Shown here in pieces: positions 6,883 to 14,267 of a DNA stretch of 15,799 bases. This DNA is from Planctomycetota bacterium (GTDB lineage Bacteria; Planctomycetota; Brocadiia; JAJRTI01). The stretch covers positions 1-15,799 of the forward strand of contig JAJRTI010000736.1 in assembly GCA_024278415.1 (NCBI GenBank), read 5' to 3'. The first letter of the stretch is position 1; each line of letters opens with the position of its first letter. The position numbers and the translations under genes were made by a program. The notes beneath the pieces were generated by a model. The model was given only the letters and a program-made list of their open reading frames with translations. It was not told where the DNA came from and ran no database searches.

Positions 6883-8259
6883 GTGAACGACGCACTCATC
6901 AACTTGGCCTACCTCGCCGCGTCGGTCCTATTCATCATGGGGCTGAAGGGCCTGACGCATCCGCGCACCGCGGTGCGGGGCAACATGCTCGGCGCGCTGG
7001 GCATGTTCATTGCCATCGTGGTGACGTTGCTCAACAAACAGATCGTCAGCTTCGGCGTCATCATCGCCGGTGTGATCGTTGGCGGCGCGGCCGGTGCGGT
7101 GCTTGCGGCCAAAATCCAGATGACCGCGATGCCGCAGCTTGTCGCGCTGTTCAACGGATTCGGCGGCGTCGCGTCAGTGCTTGTGGCCGGGGCCGCGCTC
7201 CAGGAGGCCGCGAGCCCCGACGCGCAGTTCACCGTCTCCACCGCCGCATCAGGGCTGATCGGCGCGGTCACGTTTTGGGGCAGTTTGGTTGCGTTTTCGA
7301 AGCTCCAGGGGCTGGCGTTCGAGAAGCCGGTCGCATTCCCGGGCCACCACGCGGTGAACGCGCTCCTCGGGCTTGGCGCGCTCGCGCTGGCCTGGTGGCT
7401 CGTCGCGTCTGGCGGCGCGGTGCTGCCCTACTGGCTGCTGGTCGCCCTCGCGTCCGTGCTGGGCGTGCTGCTCGTGATGCCCATCGGCGGCGCGGACATG
7501 CCGGTGGTGATCGCGCTGTTGAACTCGTACTCGGGCCTCGCGGCCGCGGCCACCGGTTTTGTGCTCAACAACAACGTGCTCATCATCGCCGGCTCGCTCG
7601 TGGGCGCGTCCGGCGTGATCCTCTCGCGCATCATGTGCAAGGCCATGAACCGGTCCCTGGCCAACGTGCTCTTTGGCGTGTTCGCGCCGGCGGAAGCGTC
7701 CGCGTCCGCGGACGACGTGTATGAGGGCCGGGTCAAGTCCACTTCGGCCGAGGAGGTGGCGATGCTGCTGGACAGTGCGCGGCGGGTGGTCATTGCGCCG
7801 GGGTATGGCCTGGCCGTGGCGCAGGCGCAGCACGCGGTGCGCGATCTCATGAATCTGCTTGAGAGCCGCGGCCTGGAGGTCGAATGCGCCATCCACCCGG
7901 TCGCGGGGCGCATGCCGGGCCACATGAACGTGCTGCTCGCCGAGGCCGACGTGCCCTACGAGAAGCTCAAAGAGATGGACGCGATCAACTCGTCGTTCGA
8001 GCAGACGGACGTAGCGATCGTGATCGGGGCGAACGACGTGGTGAACCCGGTCGCGCGCACCGACCCCCACAGCCCCATCGCGGGCATGCCGATTCTTGAG
8101 GTGGGCAAAGCGCGCACGGTGGTGGTGATCAAGCGCAGCCTCAGCCCGGGGTTTGCGGGCATCCCCAACCCGCTCTTCGCCGCGGACAACACGCTCATGT
8201 TCTTCGGCGATGGCAAGCAGGCCATACTCGATCTGATCGCCGCGCTTAAAGAGGGGTAG
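6883..8259 (+). CDS. pntB: NAD(P) transhydrogenase subunit beta
   Basis: The 458-residue product starts with GTG at 6883 (MNDALINLAYLAASVLFIMGLKGL), the normal family N-terminus. No strong ribosome binding site is visible. Residues 1-265 are membrane helices. NGFGG (91-95) occupies the region that carries a functional histidine in E. coli PntB; asparagine there is known in other split enzymes. The cytoplasmic NADP(H)-binding domain III (about 280-458) has APGYGLAVAQAQ (305-316), HPVAGRMPGHMNVLLAEA (338-355), GANDVVNPVA (382-391) and KRSLSPGFAG (417-426). It completes the transhydrogenase with the two alpha genes. A REP-like element begins 3 nt after the stop. Confidence 0.96.
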   Translation: MNDALINLAYLAASVLFIMGLKGLTHPRTAVRGNMLGALGMFIAIVVTLLNKQIVSFGVIIAGVIVGGAAGAVLAAKIQMTAMPQLVALFNGFGGVASVLVAGAALQEAASPDAQFTVSTAASGLIGAVTFWGSLVAFSKLQGLAFEKPVAFPGHHAVNALLGLGALALAWWLVASGGAVLPYWLLVALASVLGVLLVMPIGGADMPVVIALLNSYSGLAAAATGFVLNNNVLIIAGSLVGASGVILSRIMCKAMNRSLANVLFGVFAPAEASASADDVYEGRVKSTSAEEVAMLLDSARRVVIAPGYGLAVAQAQHAVRDLMNLLESRGLEVECAIHPVAGRMPGHMNVLLAEADVPYEKLKEMDAINSSFEQTDVAIVIGANDVVNPVARTDPHSPIAGMPILEVGKARTVVVIKRSLSPGFAGIPNPLFAADNTLMFFGDGKQAILDLIAALKEG

Positions 8260-8261
8260 CC

Positions 8262-8350
8262 GGTAGCGGCGCTCGTCGCACGCTCGTGAGAGCGTCTCTG
8301 CCCGGCGACGTGGAAGGCCCAGAGCGGAACGCACTGACGTGCGTGCTACC
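8262..8350. repeat. REP/BIME-like repeat, copy 1, bounded by GGTAGC/GCTACC
   Basis: The element begins with GGTAGC (8262-8267) and ends with the complementary GCTACC (8345-8350). Inside it are two hairpins, GCTC-GTGA-GAGC and GCAC-TGAC-GTGC. Bases 8274-8351 match 8458-8535 over 78 bp with one mismatch that I can see (gtgag versus gtaag). The inverted GTAGC tags next to stem-loops are the usual form of REP pairs (BIMEs), which in known genomes are spread by a TnpA-REP (RAYT) transposase. No such gene is in this window. Confidence 0.75.
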
Positions 8351-8457
8351 AACGCCGCCTGCTTGCGCATGGCCACCGGCGCTGATAGAATCCCCGCGCG
8401 CACCCCAACGATGCTAACTTCAGCATTTCGCGAGTCCGTGCAGGGATCGAGCGCGTT

Positions 8458-8535
8458 CGTCGCACGCTCGTAAGAGCGTCTCTGCCCGGCGACGTGGAAG
8501 GCCCAGAGCGGAACGCACTGACGTGCGTGCTACCA
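8458..8535. repeat. REP/BIME-like repeat, copy 2
   Basis: This is a direct repeat of 8274-8351 with one substitution. The GCTACC right end (8529-8534) is present, but the left GGTAGC end is missing, so it is a 5'-truncated copy. The spacing between copies is 106 bp. The first hairpin here, ACGCTC-GTAA-GAGCGT, has the same loop as the unit at 3563-3576. Confidence 0.75.
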
Positions 8536-8586
8536 GCGGCGGATCTCGCCATAGGGCTATACGGACTTGCGGAATGCTGTAACAAG

Positions 8587-8729
8587 GCGGGCTTCGCCCG
8601 CAACCCAAGGCTTCTGGCTGTCATGGATCAGAGGCAAGAGGTGGCGCGTGGTGGGCAGGTTCGCTGTTCCGTATTGCGTATTACGTATTCGGATCGCGAT
8701 CCGAGATACGCAATACGAAATACCCTGCC
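8587..8729. repeat. TTC-loop hairpin and nested 76-nt inverted repeat before the methyltransferase
   Basis: GCGGGC-TTC-GCCCGC (8587-8601) repeats the hairpin at 5122-5136. Further on, three nested stems form one long structure: GGCAGG (8654-8659) with CCTGCC (8724-8729), the 12-bp CGTATTGCGTAT (8670-8681) with ATACGCAATACG (8706-8717), and the palindrome TCGGATCGCGATCCGA (8689-8704). The whole gap 8260-8807 holds no plausible gene; it is a repeat island. Confidence 0.65.
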
Positions 8730-8807
8730 AAGAGTGCACGCACACCGCGCAACTTCTTGTTTATTGTCGCGGTTGCTGACCGCGAAGGCACCAAGAGACA
8801 CCACGCC

Positions 8808-9671
8808 GTGGCCAAAAAACGACCAGCCAAGATCGACATGGGCGAGCGCGGGTTCTACTCGCCCGGCAACAAGCTCAACGAACTAACGGGCAAGGAGTGG
8901 ATCAAGTTCACCAAAAGCTGGTTCGTGCACAACCCCCCGCGGCGCAAGGGGGGCGAACTGCTGCACCCGGCGAAGTACCCGGAGACGCTCGTGCAGGAGT
9001 TCGTGGAGTTCTTCACCAAGCCGGGCCAGTGGGTGCTCGACCCCATGCTCGGCACCGGCAGCACGCTCATTGCTTGCCACAACGCCGGGCGCAACGGCAT
9101 CGGCATCGAACTGGACCCCCAGTACGCGGAGGTCGCAAAGCAACGCGTGACCGTGCTCGACTTTCCCCCGCACGTCACGCAGACGGTCAAGCTTGGCAAC
9201 GCGCTCGACGCCAAAGCGTTGCTGGCCGAGGAGGGGATCGAGCAGGTCGACTACTGCATCACCTCGCCGCCATACTGGAACCAGCTCAAGCGCAACACAA
9301 TCCGCCAGAAGGACCGCGCCAAGAAGGGCCTGGCCACGGACTACCACGACGACGCGGCCAACATCGGCAACATCGAGTCGTACGAGGACTTCCTCGAACA
9401 ACAGGCGCGCATCTTCGACGCGGTGTTCGACGTGATGAAGCCGAAGGGCTACTTGACGGTCATCACCAACAACGTTTTCGCCAATGGTCGTGTGTACCCC
9501 CTAGCGTTCGACACCATGGGCCTGCTATCGCGGCGGGGCGAGCGGTCGTGGGTGCCGAAGGACGAACGCATCTGGCTTCAGGACGACAAACGCCTCATCG
9601 CACTCGGCGTGAACAACGCGTACGTGGGCAACCGACATCACCAATACTGCCTGATCTTCCGCAAGGAGTAG
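8808..9671 (+). CDS. Solitary DNA methyltransferase (N4-cytosine or N6-adenine type)
   Basis: This enzyme transfers a methyl group from S-adenosylmethionine to an exocyclic amino group in DNA. From the GTG at 8808 the product is 287 residues. The frame extends upstream to a TTG at 8757, but that part looks like intergenic repeat, and AAGAGA (8793-8798) lies 9 nt before 8808. The SAM-binding motif DPMLGTGS (78-85) follows the conserved HPAKYPETLVQEFVEFFTKP (53-72). The catalytic motif is TSPPYW (152-157). The order, SAM motif then SPPY, is not the beta-class order. The SPP(Y/W) form is common in N4-cytosine enzymes, but the base cannot be fixed from sequence. No endonuclease gene is adjacent, so it is probably an orphan epigenetic methylase or a remnant of a restriction system. 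Confidence 0.9.
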   Translation: MAKKRPAKIDMGERGFYSPGNKLNELTGKEWIKFTKSWFVHNPPRRKGGELLHPAKYPETLVQEFVEFFTKPGQWVLDPMLGTGSTLIACHNAGRNGIGIELDPQYAEVAKQRVTVLDFPPHVTQTVKLGNALDAKALLAEEGIEQVDYCITSPPYWNQLKRNTIRQKDRAKKGLATDYHDDAANIGNIESYEDFLEQQARIFDAVFDVMKPKGYLTVITNNVFANGRVYPLAFDTMGLLSRRGERSWVPKDERIWLQDDKRLIALGVNNAYVGNRHHQYCLIFRKE

Positions 9672-9688
9672 CGCCGCATACTGCGGCG
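9668..9688. repeat. GTAGC-tagged hairpin overlapping the methyltransferase stop codon
   Basis: GTAGC (9668-9672) includes the TAG stop of the methyltransferase gene (9669-9671) and runs into the hairpin CGCCGCA-TAC-TGCGGCG (9672-9688). The right arm abuts GGGAGG, the ribosome binding site of the next gene. The tag plus stem format matches the other REP-like units. Folding could influence translation of the downstream lipoprotein gene. Confidence 0.5.
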
Positions 9689-9699
9689 GGAGGTGGGAA

Positions 9700-10158
9700 A
9701 TGAGACGCAGCATTTCAGTCGCCGTTGTGGTTGGCTGTGTCCTCTGCGCCGGCTGCGGGCGCAGCACGTCCAGCACGGCCGTTACTGTGTCCCTCGCAGT
9801 CGATAGTCCCGCACCCCGCACGCTAACTTACAGAATCTGGAACAACTCCGATCGCCCGATCATCCTCCAACTGCAACCGCAGTCCGGGGTCGGCTATTAC
9901 TTGCAGAGCTGGCATATGCGGGACAACGTTCGGCCGACGCGGGGCATACCGGTTGGCCGCAATCTCGGAAGTGGAACAAAGGTCCTAGCGGCCGGACGCA
10001 CGATGGACTTCGATCTCGTCGGCGAAGCGCCGGGGGCATTCCGCGTGGGTGTGATGTCTTCCCTCTCGAGGGAATCGGGCGGACAGCCGTGGTGGTTGAT
10101 CTGGAGCCCGTGGTGCGATGACAGGACGGGCTCCGAACCGGCTGCTGCGGGTGGTTGA
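9700..10158 (+). CDS. Small putative lipoprotein of unknown function
   Basis: This is a 152-residue protein with an ideal ribosome binding site, GGGAGG (9688-9693), 6 nt before the ATG. The N-terminus MRRSISVAVVVGCVLCAGC is a signal peptide with a lipobox-like end; Cys19 is the likely lipidated residue, although -3 is Cys rather than Leu. The mature part has a beta-sandwich-like rhythm, including VTVSLAVDSPAPRTLTYRIWNNSDRPIILQLQPQ split by short turns, and a phrase reading IWNNSDRPI that is common in bacterial Ig-like or 'intracellular proteinase inhibitor'-type folds. I do not recognise the family. It follows the methyltransferase by 28 nt and may be read through from it. Confidence 0.72.
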   Translation: MRRSISVAVVVGCVLCAGCGRSTSSTAVTVSLAVDSPAPRTLTYRIWNNSDRPIILQLQPQSGVGYYLQSWHMRDNVRPTRGIPVGRNLGSGTKVLAAGRTMDFDLVGEAPGAFRVGVMSSLSRESGGQPWWLIWSPWCDDRTGSEPAAAGG

Positions 10159-10235
10159 TGCCGCCGCTACGCCGGACCGTTATCCCATGGCGCAGCTATC
10201 AACGGAACTCAAGCTGAACATGCGGCCACATGAGG

Positions 10236-10288
10236 ATGGCATTCGCCGTACGACGAACACAAGGCCGGTGAGGCCGGCGCAATGCCAT
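10236..10288. repeat. 13-bp stem-loop downstream of the small lipoprotein gene
   Basis: ATGGCATT (10236-10243) pairs with AATGCCAT (10281-10288). The stem continues with CGCCG (10244-10248) and CGGCG (10275-10279), with a single bulged C. The loop region contains a further GCCGG/CCGGC stem. The gap 10159-10663 has no gene that I can support. Confidence 0.5.
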
Positions 10289-10346
10289 TAACTTAGGGAA
10301 CTCCGTCCGCAGGATCCACGATGCATTGGCCAGGGCCAGACTCCGT

Positions 10347-10565
10347 GGCCAGCTTTAGCTGGCCTTTCTGAGTGCCACCAGATTCATCTGGTGGTGAGCA
10401 TGGCACTCGACTCAACTCGATGAGGAGCCTGCTTCAGCAGGACTTTTCTTGCTGCCGCAAGCGAATCGAGAAGCCGCGCTCAAGCGCGCTCCAGCCAATG
10501 AAGCAAAGACTTGCTGTCCACCACGTGAACGTGGTGGCAAGGCAGAGAGCCAGCTAAAGCTGGCT
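10347..10565. repeat. Mirror-symmetric array of eight perfect hairpins
   Basis: Eight perfect stem-loops follow each other at 10347-10364, 10375-10394, 10428-10441, 10448-10461, 10475-10488, 10502-10515, 10518-10537 and 10548-10565. Their lengths are 18, 20, 14, 14, 14, 14, 20 and 18 nt. The first is the inverse counterpart of the last and the second of the seventh, with the same 10-nt gap on both sides. Once inverted, each outer pair differs only at paired positions. Loops read TTTA and TTC on the left and their complements on the right. No reading frame crosses it credibly. It may be a non-coding RNA, a DNA cruciform element or a transposable repeat. I do not know the family. Confidence 0.7.
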
Positions 10566-10652
10566 AAGCTGGCTGAATCCCGGTACTCCAGAAGAACGAG
10601 CGATCAAGATGACCGCACGTGCCGCGCTTTGCCTTAGCGAAGGAAACAACTA

Positions 10653-10671
10653 GGCGGTCTCGGCTACCGCC
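10653..10671 (-). terminator. Hairpin at the stop codon of the metallophosphoesterase-PHP gene
   Basis: Read on the minus strand, GGCGGT (10671-10666), a 7-nt loop and ACCGCC (10658-10653) form a 6-bp stem that includes the TAG stop (10664-10666). It is followed by TAGTTGTTT, a weak T-rich tail. This is a plausible but weak intrinsic terminator for the minus-strand operon. Confidence 0.35.
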
Positions 10672-12157
10672 CCGTGAACAGGCGGCGCCCCCTGTCATCC
10701 GACCACCCAATCTCCCGCAGTAGCTCCAGGTGCGGCTGCATCTCAGCGACCTCCACGAGCGAATGCGCGTCCGTGCCGAGCGCGAGTGTTGCCCCTTCCT
10801 CCAGCAGATAGCCGAAGAACTCAGGGTCCGGCTCATTGGTGTGGAAGTTGATCTCCGCGGCCACGCCCGACTGCGCAATCATGCGCGCGAGGGGGCGATA
10901 GAGGTCCTTGGGCGTGTCGATCTTGCTGCGGCGAAAGTAGCGGAAGGGATGCGCGAGCACCTGCGCTCCGCTCGACAGCGCCCGCTCGTTCGCGGCCATG
11001 AACTCGCGGCGCAACTCGGCCGGCGTGGCGGATTGGGGATCGAAGCCGGCGATGCGGTGCACGGCCGCGATGAAGAAGTCCCAGCCCTCGCGGTCTTCGT
11101 CCAACAGCGTCCAGTTGCCGTCGCGGTCGAAGTCCACTTCCAGCGCGAGGCCCACGAAGTCCGAGCGCAGCGGCTCCATCTCGCGGCGGTACGCGTCCAT
11201 GCGCGCGGTTCCGGCCGCCTTGGCTTGTTGCATCATGGACAGGTCGTCTTGGAGCGCGCCGGACCCGTATTCCTTGGCCGATACGTAGAGGTGCGCCGCG
11301 TGCTCGGCGAAGACCATGCCGTCGAGGCCCATGAGCTTCGCACGTTCGATGGCCTGCGCCGGCTGCATGCCGGCATCGCAGTACGCGTAGTGCGAGTGCA
11401 TGTGCACGTCCACGAGCGGGAACGGAGCGTCGAGCGCGAGCGGGATTTCGTTCGCCTCGACCTGTGTGCCGCGCAACCGCAGATGCAACATGCGGAAAGG
11501 GACCTCCGCGAGCGCGGGCGCGGTCACGTACTGCACCCCGCGCTCTTCGTGCAGTTCCTGCCCCGGGTGGTAGTGCGCGCTCACCGACAGCGTCACGCGG
11601 CACTCCGAGTACGTGCGCATGACCTCGTCGTTGTCCGTGAGGTGGTACGGGTAGCTGCTCTCGATGGGCGGATGGATGGGGTTGTGCTGCAAGACAATGA
11701 GCGGCGCATCGGGATGCTCCGCTCGAGCGGACCTCACCAATTGGAGGCCCGCCGCGCCACGAGTCGTGACGTCGTTCTCGTCATAGCGGTCGGCGAAGGT
11801 GATGAGCTGGTAGCCCTTGATCTCGCGGGCGCCGGGCTCGTCGCCAAGAATTGCGGCCATATGCTCCGGCGGCGTATCGTGGTTGCCGGGCACGAGCATG
11901 ATCGGTTTCCCGAAGCTGTTGATCGCGTCTCGGAGCGCGATCAGGTCCAACTCCGCGTCCTCCGCCTTGCCATTGTCCAGCAGGTCTCCGAGCAGCGCGA
12001 TCGCGTCCACGTCGATCGTGCGCAAGGCCCACCGCAGGCCGCGCTGGACGAGTTCAAGACCGAGGCTGGCCTTGCGGCTTTCGTGGGGACAGGTATGTTT
12101 CGCCTGGTCGACGTAGTGCACGTCGGTGATGATGAGCAGGTTCAGTTCGTCGAGCAT
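10664..12157 (-). CDS. Metallophosphoesterase-PHP domain fusion protein
   Basis: This 497-residue protein joins two metal-dependent phosphoesterase folds. Residues 1-230 are a calcineurin-like metallophosphoesterase: D12-x-H14, GDLLDNG (57-63), GNHD (91-94), H158 in LQHNP, and AHYH (194-197) in place of the usual GHxH. Residues 248-490 are a PHP domain: HMH (252-254), EH (285-286), E340, H367, H403 and the closing GTDAH (461-465). All expected metal ligands appear present, so both sites could be active. No signal peptide is seen, so it is probably cytoplasmic. The start ATG lies 3 nt after the stop of the upstream TPR-type lipoprotein gene, indicating translational coupling. The substrate is unknown; PHP relatives include histidinol-phosphate phosphatases and nucleotide phosphoesterases, and MPE relatives include cyclic nucleotide phosphodiesterases. 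Confidence 0.9.
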   Translation of the reverse strand: MLDELNLLIITDVHYVDQAKHTCPHESRKASLGLELVQRGLRWALRTIDVDAIALLGDLLDNGKAEDAELDLIALRDAINSFGKPIMLVPGNHDTPPEHMAAILGDEPGAREIKGYQLITFADRYDENDVTTRGAAGLQLVRSARAEHPDAPLIVLQHNPIHPPIESSYPYHLTDNDEVMRTYSECRVTLSVSAHYHPGQELHEERGVQYVTAPALAEVPFRMLHLRLRGTQVEANEIPLALDAPFPLVDVHMHSHYAYCDAGMQPAQAIERAKLMGLDGMVFAEHAAHLYVSAKEYGSGALQDDLSMMQQAKAAGTARMDAYRREMEPLRSDFVGLALEVDFDRDGNWTLLDEDREGWDFFIAAVHRIAGFDPQSATPAELRREFMAANERALSSGAQVLAHPFRYFRRSKIDTPKDLYRPLARMIAQSGVAAEINFHTNEPDPEFFGYLLEEGATLALGTDAHSLVEVAEMQPHLELLREIGWSDDRGRRLFTGR

Positions 12158-12160
12158 TGT

Positions 12161-14251
12161 CTACGGCTTGGTCTCAGGGAAGGGCGTGAAGTTGTTTTGG
12201 GGCCCAGTTGTCATGCTCTTCGGCGCGAGTGTATCGAGGTAGCGGCCCACCCATGCAGCGGCCTCTTTCGCGGCCTCAGGGGCCAGTGACTGCGGGTTGC
12301 TGACCATGAACTCGCAGCACCGCTCCGCGGCGGTGTCTTCGTCGCCGGCCGCGGCCGCGCGGCGGAAGAGCACGTAGTAGCCGAGCCCGTGCGCGGCGAG
12401 GCGCAGGCGCACCAGATCTGCGACGGCTTGGCCGAGCACGTCCAGCGCGGCCGTGTTGCCCGTGACCCGGCCGATGGGGAGTCGGGTGGAGCCCTGTGCG
12501 AGTATCACGTCGCACACGACGGCCTCGCCACTGGTCTTGGCCTGTGGGACCGGGATGAATTTCGAGGCCTGCGTTGGGCCGCTCGCCGGCGCGGCCACTT
12601 CGACCAGACGCAGCAGCGACCGTGCGGAGCTGCGGTTGATGGACGCGCGGTAGAACTCGGGCGTAGGCGCCTGGCGGGCCGACGCGGCCGCGGCTTTGCG
12701 CCAGAGCTGCGCCCACTCGGGGTTGAGCTTCACGGGCGCCGCGGCGCCGTTTGGGTCGACGGTGGCCTTCCCCGCGATGATCAAGTCCAAGTCGTCGAGT
12801 TCCGGCGCTTTGGCGAGCGTGAGCCACGATCGCCGGGAGATTTCGACGTTCGGGATCGGGCGCTGGGCGAGGCGCTCGAAGAGGCGTCGGCCGAAATCGT
12901 GTCGCTTGGCCGCGAGCGGCCCGGCCATGTCGAACTGAATGACCGCGGTTCGAAATTTTATCCGCCGCGCCAGCGCGCGCCGGAGCCGGTCCACTTCGGC
13001 GATGCTGCGGTCCGGCCGGTCCGAGAGCCGGGCGGCGGCGGCATGGGCCAATAGGGCCTTGCCCAGCGCGGCGTCGCGTTCGGCCTGTTGCGCTAAATCT
13101 TCGAGGGTTTTCCGATGCCATCCGCGCGCGGTCTCCGCTCGGTTTTTGGCGTCGTTGGGCGGGGGCAGGAGCTTGGCGGCTTCGGCAAAGTCGGAGTACG
13201 CGGCGACCCAGTCGCGCCGGGCGTTGGCCTTGGCCGCGCGGTCGTAGAGGCAGCGTCCCAGCGTGGGATCCGCGCGGGATGCGAGTGCGGTGTCGCCGGC
13301 GAGCGCGGCGAGTTTCTTCGCGCGCAACAGCACCTTCCTCGCTTCTTCCCAATCGCCTTGCTCCGCCAGCGCGCGGCCTTGCGCGATTTCCTGCTGGGCC
13401 AGGGCCAGGCGGCACTTCTTGAGCAGATCGCCGGCTGCGGTCGAGCCCGGCGCGACCGCCGCGACTTGCTCGGCTTTGGCCAGGGCGTCGGCGAACCGCT
13501 TCTGGTCGTAGAGTTGTCGTGCGTCGTCGAGTGTGGAGGCCGCGCGCTCGCCCTTCTGGCACTGGGCCAGGAGCCCCTTCACTTCGTCGGTCTGTCGGAT
13601 GGCGGCCGCTTTCTGCGCCCACTCCGCGGCTTCGGCGAGTCGTTTCTCGTCGATCCGTTGGCGCGCTTTCGAGACATAGGCCGCGACTCCTTGGCGCTCG
13701 TAATTGGCCAGCAGTTCTTCGGTGGCCGCGTCTTGCTCGATTTCCAGACTCGCTCGAAGCGCGTTGACCGCGTCGATCCACTCGCCCTCTTTCGCGGCTT
13801 GCTTGGCCTGGTCGCGCAGCGTCTTGGCGCGCGCCAGCGCCTGTTCGATCTGGGCTTGGGCTTGGCGGAGCGATGCCGTTTCCAAGCCGGCATCGTGTGC
13901 TTCGGCGACGCGGGCCAGTGCGTCCTTGGGCCGGCGCTTCTTGAGCGCGGCCAGTGCTTGGGCCACGCACGCGTTGGCTGCGCGGCCGCGGGTGTAGGCC
14001 AGTCGCGACTGGATCTTGCTATCCGCCGGGTTGGCCTGCGCGGCCGCGGTGTAGGCTTGGTACGCCCCGAGCCAATCGCGGCAGGCTTCCGCGCGCTGGG
14101 CTTGCTGGAGCGCGCGGCCTGCGCCGCAGCCGCATAGGGTTAGCAACGCGATCGAAGCGGCAACCAATCCCGCTCGGCGCCACGTGGGCAGATCCCGCAT
14201 GCTGGCGCATGCGGCGACCGACCCAGCGAGTTTGCGGTGGAGTGTTTTCAC
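12161..14251 (-). CDS. TPR-like repeat lipoprotein with a C-terminal globular domain
   Basis: The 696-residue product begins at GTG 14251, preceded by GAGGAG (14260-14265) at 8 nt. An internal ATG at 14200 would give 679 residues and lacks such a site. After about 25 charged residues a hydrophobic helix (AGLVAASIALLTLCGC) ends in a lipobox, so it is probably a lipoprotein. Residues to about 425 are alanine-rich paired helices of TPR type (for example DWLGAYQAYTAAAQANPADS and KRFADALAKAEQVAAVAPGS). The C-terminal third has a beta-alpha pattern, including RTAVIQFDMAGPLAAKR and DLDLIIAGKATV. That pattern recalls CsgG- or LpoB-like domains, but I cannot confirm this. Helical repeats usually mediate protein contacts, here in the periplasm. 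It is co-transcribed with the phosphoesterase fusion. Confidence 0.85.
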   Translation of the reverse strand: MKTLHRKLAGSVAACASMRDLPTWRRAGLVAASIALLTLCGCGAGRALQQAQRAEACRDWLGAYQAYTAAAQANPADSKIQSRLAYTRGRAANACVAQALAALKKRRPKDALARVAEAHDAGLETASLRQAQAQIEQALARAKTLRDQAKQAAKEGEWIDAVNALRASLEIEQDAATEELLANYERQGVAAYVSKARQRIDEKRLAEAAEWAQKAAAIRQTDEVKGLLAQCQKGERAASTLDDARQLYDQKRFADALAKAEQVAAVAPGSTAAGDLLKKCRLALAQQEIAQGRALAEQGDWEEARKVLLRAKKLAALAGDTALASRADPTLGRCLYDRAAKANARRDWVAAYSDFAEAAKLLPPPNDAKNRAETARGWHRKTLEDLAQQAERDAALGKALLAHAAAARLSDRPDRSIAEVDRLRRALARRIKFRTAVIQFDMAGPLAAKRHDFGRRLFERLAQRPIPNVEISRRSWLTLAKAPELDDLDLIIAGKATVDPNGAAAPVKLNPEWAQLWRKAAAASARQAPTPEFYRASINRSSARSLLRLVEVAAPASGPTQASKFIPVPQAKTSGEAVVCDVILAQGSTRLPIGRVTGNTAALDVLGQAVADLVRLRLAAHGLGYYVLFRRAAAAGDEDTAAERCCEFMVSNPQSLAPEAAKEAAAWVGRYLDTLAPKSMTTGPQNNFTPFPETKP

Positions 14252-14267
14252 GATGCGCACTCCTCGC

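Noticed and set aside
8757..8807. TTG-initiated longer form of the methyltransferase
   Set aside because: The extra 17 residues read through sequence resembling intergenic repeat, and the GTG at 8808 has a better placed purine-rich site.
10347..10565. CRISPR array as an explanation for the hairpin series
   Set aside because: The stems differ in sequence, there are no constant direct repeats with unique spacers of equal length, and no cas gene is present.
10730..12289. A 519-codon plus-strand frame opposite the phosphoesterase fusion
   Set aside because: It is the antisense of a gene with full metal-ligand motifs, and its translation is valine/arginine/histidine-rich without any domain.
12276..14137. 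Long open frames on both strands overlapping the TPR lipoprotein gene
   Set aside because: They are GC-driven shadow frames with arginine- and alanine-rich low-complexity translations and no domains. The lipoprotein frame has the signal peptide, ribosome binding site and repeat structure.
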